DNA of 14,390 nucleotides from Pseudomonadota bacterium (lineage in GTDB: Bacteria; Pseudomonadota; Gammaproteobacteria; Steroidobacterales; Steroidobacteraceae). Under the pieces are notes generated by a model. The model was not told the DNA's origin, searched no databases, and worked only from the letters and a program-made list of their open reading frames with translations. Where the stretch lies: contig CANGMU010000036.1 of NCBI GenBank assembly GCA_947454665.1, forward strand, positions 1 through 14,390, read 5' to 3'. The stretch's first letter is position 1, and every line of letters starts with the position of its first letter. Made by a program: the position numbers and the translations under genes. Shown in pieces: positions 7,578 to 13,473 of the stretch.

Positions 7578-8426
7578 ATGGCCCGTTTCGTGGCGATAGG
7601 GGCGTTGTGCCTCGCCCTCTGCAGTGCGCCGGTGGGCGCGGCCGTTCGCGACGCGCAGTTTCTCACGTCGGATGGAGTCCGACTACATTACCGGGAGGCC
7701 GGAAGCGGTAACCCCACGCTGGTTTTCATCCCCGGCTGGCTCATGCCCGCGGAGATCTTCGACGCCCAGCTGGCGGCCCTGTCCGCGCGCCATCACGTCG
7801 TCGTGCTGAGTCCCCGGTCGCAGGGTCAGTCGGAAGCTTTCCAGGGTCGCCACACGCCGGAACGTCGCGCGCGGGACATCCAGGAATTCGTCGCGAAGAC
7901 GGTCGACGGCCCCTTCGTGCTGGTGGGCTGGTCCCTGGGCGTGATGGAAGGGCTGGATTACGTGCAGCGCTTTCGGCCGAAAGGGCTCAAGGGAATGGTC
8001 CTCGTGGACAACTCCATCGGCGAGGCCAAGCCGCCCAAGCCCTCCAGTCGGCCCCGCGCGGCGATGACGGATGCGGAGTGGCAGCCCTGGCTCAAGACCT
8101 TCGTCCGCGGGATGTTTCATACGCCGCAGCCTGAGGCATTCCTCGGACTGCTTGATCGCAGTGCACAAGCGGTGCCCCGGGACATCGCGGACGAACTGTT
8201 GGCCAAACCCTACCCCCGCGAATACTATAAGTCGGTTATCTACCGGGAAGCTGTGCCCGTGCTCTACGCGATCACCCCGCGTTTCAAGGAGCAGGGGGAT
8301 GCCCTGAAGGCGCGACTCCCGACCGCCCGCGTGAGCATCTATCCCGAAGCCGGCCATGCGCTCTTCGTCGATGCCGCCGACCGTTTCAACGCCGACGTCG
8401 ACCGCTTCGTCGAGGGGATCCGCTGA
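7578..8426 (+). CDS. Secreted alpha/beta hydrolase
   Basis: A 282-residue alpha/beta hydrolase of standard size. Residues 1-22 (MARFVAIGALCLALCSAPVGAA) form a signal peptide. The core shows the cap-side motif FIPGWLMPAEIFDAQL, the nucleophile elbow LVGWSLGVMEGL with Ser119, and the base His260 in YPEAGHALFVDA. The usual acid after strand 7 (normally a G.xD text) is replaced by VLYAITPRFKEQGDAL. The acid may be Asp144 in MVLVDNSIG, which follows the strand after the nucleophile as in haloalkane-dehalogenase-like enzymes; this is inference. The substrate is unknown (esterase, lactonase or peroxidase-like). The ATG has GAGGTG 7-13 bases upstream. The frame is open far upstream, but signal peptide and ribosome-binding site fix the start. 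It is the first gene of a two-gene unit with the M23 peptidase, whose start is 2 bases after this stop. Confidence 0.85.
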   Translation: MARFVAIGALCLALCSAPVGAAVRDAQFLTSDGVRLHYREAGSGNPTLVFIPGWLMPAEIFDAQLAALSARHHVVVLSPRSQGQSEAFQGRHTPERRARDIQEFVAKTVDGPFVLVGWSLGVMEGLDYVQRFRPKGLKGMVLVDNSIGEAKPPKPSSRPRAAMTDAEWQPWLKTFVRGMFHTPQPEAFLGLLDRSAQAVPRDIADELLAKPYPREYYKSVIYREAVPVLYAITPRFKEQGDALKARLPTARVSIYPEAGHALFVDAADRFNADVDRFVEGIR

Positions 8427-8428
8427 TC

Positions 8429-9859
8429 GTGCCGAGCCTGGTCCGACTGCTCACCCGCACACTGCCTGGGATCGTTGCTGCGGCCTGCCTCGTGGCGGCG
8501 CCGCAGGCCCGTGCCCATGTCGATGCGGCGGCGTTGGACAAGCCTGCCGCGAAGGCTCCCGCGAAGGCGCCCGCCAAGCGTGCGGCGGTCAAGGCGAAAG
8601 CCAAACCCAAGGCTGCGGCCGAAGTGGCCAAGCCCAAATCAGCCCGCACGACCGGCAAGGCACGCTTTGGCGCCAAGCCCGAGGTGGTGCGTGACGAGGA
8701 CCTGGTCGGTGGCACGATGCGCCGTGGCTGCGCAGTCACTGGGACGGGTGCCGAGGGCATGCTCGCCGAGGCCGGCGTGCAGGACCATGAATTCCTCAAC
8801 GCCCTGCGGCGTGAAGTCCCGGCCACCGTCTCGAACCTCAAGGGCTGCCTGTCCTACGTCCTGACGCTCACGCGCAGCGGCGTGCTGCGTGCCTTTGGCC
8901 TTCGATTGCCCGCCGAGCCGGGCCAGTCGGACCGCGTCGTCCTGCTTTCCCGCGATGCGCCGGCCGCACCGGTGTCGGCGCAGATCGAGGACATCGGCAA
9001 GGCAGTGCGTGACCTTGCGACCGTAAGCCTGCCGATGCGGGATTTCGTCGCCCACACGCTCGATTTCCAGACGCCGCTGCCGGCGGATTCCCTGCATTCG
9101 CTGCATGCCCCCGTGGCCCAGATGCATCCGAAGGGCAGCGACGAACTGGCCGACGGTCTCGTCGTGCGCGCGGCCTATGACGATGGCGAGGATGAAGAGA
9201 CGTCGGGACGGATCCAGAGCGTCGAAATCCTGCGCGAGTCGACGGGTGAGGTGATCCGCCAGGCCCTGTGGGTCGAGCGCGATGGACTGCCCGGGGGCTA
9301 TTTCGCGCCGGACGGCACGTCCTACGAACATTCGCTGTGGACCGCGCCGGTCAGTTTCACGCGCATCTCGCGTGGCATCGGCAACTTCAAGACCACGGCC
9401 CGCAAGCCGGTGGTCAAGCGCACCGCGAAGGGTGGCTCCAAGGTCGTGATGGTCAAGTCGACCAAGCGCGGCCCGCATGTCGGCGTGGATTACGCGGCAC
9501 CGACGGGTGTGCCGGTGATCGCCGTGGCCGATGGCAAGGTGATCGAGATGGGCCCGCGTGGCGGCTATGGCAATTTGATCATCGTCGAGCACGCCGGCGG
9601 CTATACGACGCGCTATGCGCACCTGTCGGCGTTTTCCCCGGAGCTGGAGGTGGGCACGGAAGTGCGTCGCGGCGAGGAAATCGGCTTCGTGGGCTCAACC
9701 GGCTTTTCGACCGGGCCTCACCTGCATTTCGAGATCCGTCGTGATGGTGTCTATCTCGACCCGCTCGACCAGCGACTGAATTTCGGTCTCTGGTCGATGC
9801 GTCCGGCCGATTACCTGCCCATGCTCAAGCAGAGTCTGATCACCGACTCGCCGCGCTGA
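8429..9859 (+). CDS. M23-family (LytM-type) metallopeptidase with Lys/Ala-rich linker
   Basis: A 476-residue exported protein. Residues 1-29 are a signal peptide ending APQARA. Residues about 37-80 are a low-complexity, very basic Lys/Ala/Pro segment with repeated APAK units. A region of about 240 residues without a domain I recognise follows, with two cysteines (GCAVTG, KGCLSYV). The C-terminal peptidase domain (PF01551, about 345-450) has HVGVDYAAPTGVPV (His350, Asp354), YAHLS, and HLHFE (His431, His433), the complete zinc site. M23 enzymes cut peptidoglycan cross-bridges in the periplasm, and the layout with an upstream domain resembles MepM/YebA-type endopeptidases. It starts with GTG 2 bases after the hydrolase stop; GAGGGG lies inside the end of that gene, so translation is probably coupled. 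The stop abuts the convergent gene's stop. Confidence 0.9.
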   Translation: MPSLVRLLTRTLPGIVAAACLVAAPQARAHVDAAALDKPAAKAPAKAPAKRAAVKAKAKPKAAAEVAKPKSARTTGKARFGAKPEVVRDEDLVGGTMRRGCAVTGTGAEGMLAEAGVQDHEFLNALRREVPATVSNLKGCLSYVLTLTRSGVLRAFGLRLPAEPGQSDRVVLLSRDAPAAPVSAQIEDIGKAVRDLATVSLPMRDFVAHTLDFQTPLPADSLHSLHAPVAQMHPKGSDELADGLVVRAAYDDGEDEETSGRIQSVEILRESTGEVIRQALWVERDGLPGGYFAPDGTSYEHSLWTAPVSFTRISRGIGNFKTTARKPVVKRTAKGGSKVVMVKSTKRGPHVGVDYAAPTGVPVIAVADGKVIEMGPRGGYGNLIIVEHAGGYTTRYAHLSAFSPELEVGTEVRRGEEIGFVGSTGFSTGPHLHFEIRRDGVYLDPLDQRLNFGLWSMRPADYLPMLKQSLITDSPR

Positions 9860-9870
9860 TCAGCGCGGCG
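9849..9870. repeat. Perfect 22-bp palindrome spanning two abutting stop codons
   Basis: The half-site CGCCGCGCTGA (9849-9859) is exactly mirrored by TCAGCGCGGCG (9860-9870). The centre TGATCA is the stop of the plus-strand M23 gene joined to the stop of the minus-strand gene, so each gene ends Pro-Arg-stop from the same codons. In either RNA it could form a 9-bp GC-rich stem with a GATC loop. No U-tract follows on either side, so it is a poor match to a classical intrinsic terminator. Confidence 0.7.
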
Positions 9871-10891
9871 CCTGGTTCTTCCGGCCCACCAGCAGCACCG
9901 AGCCCGCTTCCTTCTCGTAGCCGATCCGGAACGGCAGCTGGCCCTTTGACGGGTTGCTCGCGAATTCCTCGGCAAAAGCCTTCGCGGAAGGATTCTTTTT
10001 CCACAGCGACTGCGGCGTGGTGAAGCGGCCGTAGTGCGACAGCGTGTAGAGCGCGTGCAGCCGGTCGACGCCAAAGCCCGTTTCGTCCTGAACCAGGAAG
10101 GGTGCGGCGGGCGTGCTCAGCAGGTCGGACAGCGTCGAGAAGTGCGGGCTCTGCAGCAGGTGCGAGGCCGACTTCAGGAACAGCACGTCGTGGTTCTGCC
10201 TGCGCAGGAAGGCCGTGCCGTTCGCGTCGGCGCGCATCCCCCCGTTGGAGAGATCGATCATCAGGTAATCGATCGTGACAGAGCGGCCATCGCGGCGCCG
10301 TGCCTCGAAGCGCACGCCCTGCGGTCGCCGCGTGTCGCCCGCTGCGAGCGCCTGGAGTTCGCCATTCGGCAGGACGGCCAGGGCGGCGGCATCAGTCACG
10401 GTGGCGCCCGCAAAGGCGATCGAATAGGTGAGCAGCTTGATGAAATGCGGCTTGGCGCCGCCGACGCCGTTCAGGTCATGCGTGCGGTAATAACCCAGCT
10501 GGGCAAAGAACCGGATCATCGAGCATTCGCGGGCGACCTTTTCAGGCGGCGCTTCTTCCGGGCGATCCAGCAACTCGTATTCCGGCTTCTGGTCGGCCAC
10601 GAGCGTCACATGGGCCGCTTCGGGGAACAGTGCCATGGCCGTCACCACGTCCGGACCGGAGAAGAGGTAGAGCACGTCGCGGCCCTGCAGGTCCGGGATC
10701 TCCTTGCGGCTCCAGTCGTTCATGCGCGCGGCGAACTGCCGGTCGTAGGACGCGAGCTGGGACTGGAAACCCGGGCACTGGATTTCCGTCAGGCGTGAAA
10801 GTCCGGCGGGGGCGGCCGCCAGCGACAACCCGGACAGGCAGGACAGCAGGGTGGCCGTGAAGGCCAGGCGGAGCGGAGCGGGCAGGGACAT
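9860..10891 (-). CDS. Uncharacterised secreted protein
   Basis: A 343-residue protein that I cannot assign to a named family. Residues 1 to about 26 (MSLPAPLRLAFTATLLSCLSGLSLAA) are a clear signal peptide, so the mature protein is periplasmic or secreted. Around residues 59-105 there is a strongly structured block, DVLYLFSGPDVVTAMALFP, followed by AAHVTLVADQKPEYEL; this has the look of a conserved core and I recall similar FSGPD-x-LFP texts in other hypothetical exported proteins. A beta-rich middle (VTIDYLMIDLSNGGMR) and the segment SLWKKNPSAKAFAEEFASNP follow. Two cysteines are expected in the mature form (Cys39, and Cys in ARECSM), possibly a disulfide. The start has GAGGA 6 bases upstream and TAGAAT (10935-10930, minus strand) as a possible -10. 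It follows the 2OG-oxygenase gene by 73 bases on the same strand. Confidence 0.8.
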   Translation of the reverse strand: MSLPAPLRLAFTATLLSCLSGLSLAAAPAGLSRLTEIQCPGFQSQLASYDRQFAARMNDWSRKEIPDLQGRDVLYLFSGPDVVTAMALFPEAAHVTLVADQKPEYELLDRPEEAPPEKVARECSMIRFFAQLGYYRTHDLNGVGGAKPHFIKLLTYSIAFAGATVTDAAALAVLPNGELQALAAGDTRRPQGVRFEARRRDGRSVTIDYLMIDLSNGGMRADANGTAFLRRQNHDVLFLKSASHLLQSPHFSTLSDLLSTPAAPFLVQDETGFGVDRLHALYTLSHYGRFTTPQSLWKKNPSAKAFAEEFASNPSKGQLPFRIGYEKEAGSVLLVGRKNQAPR

Positions 10892-10964
10892 CGAAGGTCC
10901 TCAGTCGGCGGCGGGTGACAAGGCGCCGGATTCTAGGGCATGACGGGCTTGTGCAGGGCGCCAC

Positions 10965-11552
10965 CTACTCGCCGTTCATGCTGACGACCAGTCTCATCGC
11001 GGAACGGTTGGGCTCGAAGCCGGATCCGTGCTTGATCCAGGCGGGAAACAGCACCAGGTCGCCTGGCGCCACGGCGAAATGCGCGTATTCGAAGGAATAC
11101 TCCGTGAAGCGTTCCGGCCGGATGTAGTTGAGTGTCGGATCGGGGTTCTCGAGGAAGAGCTTGCTGCTCTCTGGATCCGTGCGGATGTAAAGGGCGGCCG
11201 CGATCTTGCTGTGCGTGTGCACGTGGTGCTTGAGCACGCTGCCCGGGTGCTGGATGTTGAACCAGGAATTCGTGAGCTTCACGTCATCGAAGCCCATGTC
11301 GGCCGCGTAGCTCGACAGCAGCGCCTCCATCCGCGCGCGAAGGCCGCGCAGTTCGGCGTATTGGCTGTCGAGGTCGTCGATGAGGCGCGAATTCAGGCTG
11401 AAGGACGAGCGCGAATCCCCAGCCAACGCGGCATGCGTGCCGCTTTCCGCCGCGAGGCAATGTTTTGCGATGAGGTCCAGTTCCTGAGGGGACAGGACTT
11501 CCTTGCAGTAGTGGACCAGTGTCGGAAAGAGCTTGTAGGCCAGGCGTTGCAT
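10965..11552 (-). CDS. 2-oxoglutarate/Fe(II)-dependent oxygenase (TIGR02466/PF13759-like)
   Basis: A 195-residue protein whose second half is a double-stranded beta-helix oxygenase. NSWFNIQHPGSVLKHHVHTHSKIAAALYI supplies the iron-binding histidines (His110-x-His112 region), and GDLVLFPAWIKHGSGFEPNRSAMRLVVSMN supplies the distal iron ligand His175 and the 2-oxoglutarate-binding Arg187. This order and spacing match the small family TIGR02466 (2OG-FeII_Oxy_5), whose members are related to prolyl hydroxylases. Substrates of the bacterial members are not established to my knowledge. There is no signal peptide. The ribosome-binding site before the start at 11552 is weak (TAGG about 10 bases away). 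The gene is divergent from the GDT1 exporter with a 67-bp gap and lies upstream of the uncharacterised secreted protein on the same strand. A shared transcript is possible but not shown. Confidence 0.85.
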   Translation of the reverse strand: MQRLAYKLFPTLVHYCKEVLSPQELDLIAKHCLAAESGTHAALAGDSRSSFSLNSRLIDDLDSQYAELRGLRARMEALLSSYAADMGFDDVKLTNSWFNIQHPGSVLKHHVHTHSKIAAALYIRTDPESSKLFLENPDPTLNYIRPERFTEYSFEYAHFAVAPGDLVLFPAWIKHGSGFEPNRSAMRLVVSMNGE

Positions 11553-11619
11553 CAGCAGAGCCTACCGTGCGGCGACGTTTCGCGCTGCCCGGCGTGGGAT
11601 ACTCAAGACTGACCCTCCA

Positions 11620-12210
11620 ATGAGTCCTGCCATGGAATCCCTCTTCGTATCGACGGGCGTGGTCGCCCTCGCCGAGATCGGCGACAAGACGCAGCTGCTG
11701 GCCTTCCTGCTTGCCGCGCGCTTCAAGAAACCGATTCCCATCATCGCCGGCATCCTCGTGGCGACTGTGTTGAACCACGGCCTTGCCGGGGCGCTGGGTG
11801 CGTGGATCACGGCGCTCCTGAAGCCCGAGATCCTGCGCTGGGTGCTCGGTCTGTCGTTCATCGGCATGGCCATCTGGACGATGATTCCGGACAAGATCGA
11901 GGAAGAGGAGACGCAGGTCGCGCAGCGCTTCGGCGTGTTCGGCGCGACGCTGGTGACCTTCTTCCTCGCCGAGATGGGCGACAAGACGCAGGTGGCGACC
12001 GTGGCCATGGCGGCGCATTTCGCCGATCCGATACTGGTCGTGGCCGGCACGACGCTCGGCATGCTGATCGCCGACGTACCGGCCGTGTTCATCGGCGACC
12101 GATTGGCGAACCGGATTCCCATGAAGCTGGTGCACTCCATCGCTGCGGGGCTGTTCGCACTGATGGGCCTCGCCACCTTGTTGGGGATGGGAGCACGATT
12201 GGGCTTGTAG
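11620..12210 (+). CDS. GDT1/UPF0016-family manganese exporter
   Basis: A 196-residue membrane protein with about six helices, arranged as two homologous halves. Each half carries the family signature E-x-G-D-K-T-Q: EIGDKTQ at residues 19-25 and EMGDKTQ at 118-124 (PF01169). Between the halves is an acidic loop DKIEEEE at 91-97. Bacterial members (MneA type) export Mn2+, and eukaryotic ones (Gdt1, TMEM165) move Mn2+/Ca2+, so a role in manganese homeostasis is well supported for the family. In several bacteria this gene is governed by a yybP-ykoY manganese riboswitch; here only 67 bases separate it from the divergent gene and I see no such motif. Two starts are possible, ATG at 11620 and ATG at 11632; neither has a clear ribosome-binding site. 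A GATACT box at 11598-11603 would place transcription start near the first ATG. Confidence 0.92.
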   Translation: MSPAMESLFVSTGVVALAEIGDKTQLLAFLLAARFKKPIPIIAGILVATVLNHGLAGALGAWITALLKPEILRWVLGLSFIGMAIWTMIPDKIEEEETQVAQRFGVFGATLVTFFLAEMGDKTQVATVAMAAHFADPILVVAGTTLGMLIADVPAVFIGDRLANRIPMKLVHSIAAGLFALMGLATLLGMGARLGL

Positions 12211-12215
12211 ATTTT

Positions 12216-12250
12216 CCAGTGGGTGTTTTTACCCACTGACACCCATCTGG
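12216..12250 (+). promoter_or_regulatory. Two mutually exclusive RNA hairpins between the exporter and cyclase genes
   Basis: Hairpin A pairs CAGTGGGT (12217-12224) with ACCCACTG (12231-12238): 8 bp, perfect, with a GTTTTT loop. Hairpin B uses the same 5' arm, extended to CCAGTGGGTGT (12216-12226), and pairs it with ACACCCATCTGG (12239-12250): 11 bp with one bulged base at 12246. The two cannot form together. The region starts 6 bases after the exporter stop and ends 20 bases before the cyclase start. No U-tract follows either hairpin, so simple termination is not obvious. The function is inferred only from the pairing. Confidence 0.45.
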
Positions 12251-12254
12251 GAAG

Positions 12255-12270
12255 ACGGGACAATTCCCGT
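12255..12270 (+). promoter_or_regulatory. Hairpin touching the cyclase GTG start codon
   Basis: ACGGGA (12255-12260) pairs perfectly with TCCCGT (12265-12270) around a CAAT loop. The GTG start codon of the GGDEF gene follows immediately at 12271. The 5' arm contains the only purine-rich stretch that could serve as a ribosome-binding site at a sensible distance, so folding would hide it. Confidence 0.4.
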
Positions 12271-13461
12271 GTGATCCTCGATCTGCCGACATTGATCTGG
12301 TTCATGGCGCTCACCAGCTTCACGCTGGCGGCAGCCGTGCTGGTCGTCGGCTGGCGCAGCCGCGCCGCGGATGGCCTTACGGCCTGGGGTGCGGCGGTTG
12401 CGGTCCATGGATTGTCCTATCCGCTGTTCGCATTGCGTTTCAACGGCTGGCTCGACCTCTCGATCATCCTCACCTGCATGCTCACGTCCGCCACGCTGAG
12501 CTTGAACATACTGGCCCTTTCGCAGTTCCAGCGCAGCCAGCGCCCGCCACCACGGGATTGGATGCTGTGGTTCCCGGTACTGGCCAGTGGCCTCATCGCC
12601 AGCCTGACCTTGCAGCATCACATCCTGCGCAACGTCGTGATTGCCTTGGTGGCTTGCCCTCAGGCCTTGCTGCTGGCGCAGTTGGCAGCCCACCCGGTGA
12701 CGAAGGACCGCCGGGAACGCAGCCGGTCCTTGCTGGTCGCCGGTTCCGTGGCGCTGGTCGGCCTGTTGCTGATCCGTGCACTGGTGCTCGCGCGCCTGAA
12801 CGGCTGGGCGAATGACAGCCTCGGCGTGCCCGCGGACGTGCAGGCCTACAGTTATGTGTTCGCGCTGATGATCCTGATCTTCAACACGGTCGGCTTCCTG
12901 TTGATGCACAAGGACCGGGCTCTGGAGGTGCAGCGCGAGCAGGCGAGCCAGGATCCCCTCACAGGCTTGCTGAACCGGCGCGCGCTGATGCAGGAATTGC
13001 AGCGGGTCATTGCAATGGTGGCGGCGATCCGCCAGTCCGTATCCGTGCTGATGATCGACATCGATCGCTTCAAGCAGGTGAACGACAGCTATGGCCATCG
13101 TGCGGGGGACGAGGTGCTGCTCGCCGTCTGTGAGCGCATCCATGGCCGGCTGCGCCGCAGCGACCTGTTGGCACGTTTCGGTGGCGAGGAGTTCCTCGTG
13201 GTATTGCCGGAAACGAAAGCGGAGGACGCCCTGCGTGTTGCCGAGGAAATCCGGCAGGTCGTGGCTGCGTGTCCCGTCTTCGTCGCAGCGGGCAGCGTGC
13301 CGGTGACGGTCAGCATCGGGATCCGCACGCTCTGGCCGATGGACGTCGATGACGTCACCGATCGATTGATCCTGGACAGCGACAAGGCGATGTACCTCGC
13401 CAAGCGTGCCGGCCGCGACCGCGTCGAGGTGTATCGCGACGCAGACCTGGTCTCAGGATAA
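12271..13461 (+). CDS. Membrane diguanylate cyclase (GGDEF domain, GGEEF active site)
   Basis: A 396-residue protein. Residues about 5-220 hold roughly seven hydrophobic helices, starting LPTLIWFMALTSFTLAAAVLVVGW and ending YVFALMILIFNTVGFLLMHK; I do not recognise this as a named sensor such as MASE1 or 7TMR-DISM. A short charged linker (RALEVQREQASQ) leads to a GGDEF domain (PF00990, residues 228-390). It has DPLTGLLNRR, MIDIDRFKQVNDSYGHRAGDEVL, the active-site GGEEF at 304-308 and the product-inhibition I-site RRSD at 295-298, exactly five residues upstream. It should therefore convert two GTP to cyclic di-GMP and be feedback-inhibited. I chose the GTG at 12271 because the first helix begins there. 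A GTG at 12223 extends the frame by 16 codons but lies inside hairpin A; ATG at 12304 would cut into helix 1. The gene converges on gdhA with a 12-bp gap. Confidence 0.9.
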   Translation: MILDLPTLIWFMALTSFTLAAAVLVVGWRSRAADGLTAWGAAVAVHGLSYPLFALRFNGWLDLSIILTCMLTSATLSLNILALSQFQRSQRPPPRDWMLWFPVLASGLIASLTLQHHILRNVVIALVACPQALLLAQLAAHPVTKDRRERSRSLLVAGSVALVGLLLIRALVLARLNGWANDSLGVPADVQAYSYVFALMILIFNTVGFLLMHKDRALEVQREQASQDPLTGLLNRRALMQELQRVIAMVAAIRQSVSVLMIDIDRFKQVNDSYGHRAGDEVLLAVCERIHGRLRRSDLLARFGGEEFLVVLPETKAEDALRVAEEIRQVVAACPVFVAAGSVPVTVSIGIRTLWPMDVDDVTDRLILDSDKAMYLAKRAGRDRVEVYRDADLVSG

Positions 13462-13473
13462 AGCCGGCATGAC

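Noticed and set aside
8560..8660. Lys/Ala-rich repeat as a tandem DNA repeat or histone H1-like gene
   Set aside because: It lies in frame inside the M23 gene directly after its signal peptide, and the DNA repeats are imperfect and short, so it is a protein linker.
12217..12238. CAGTGGGT-GTTTTT-ACCCACTG as a simple intrinsic terminator of the exporter gene
   Set aside because: The T-run is in the loop rather than after the stem, and the downstream sequence has no U-tract. I describe it as part of an alternative-fold leader instead.
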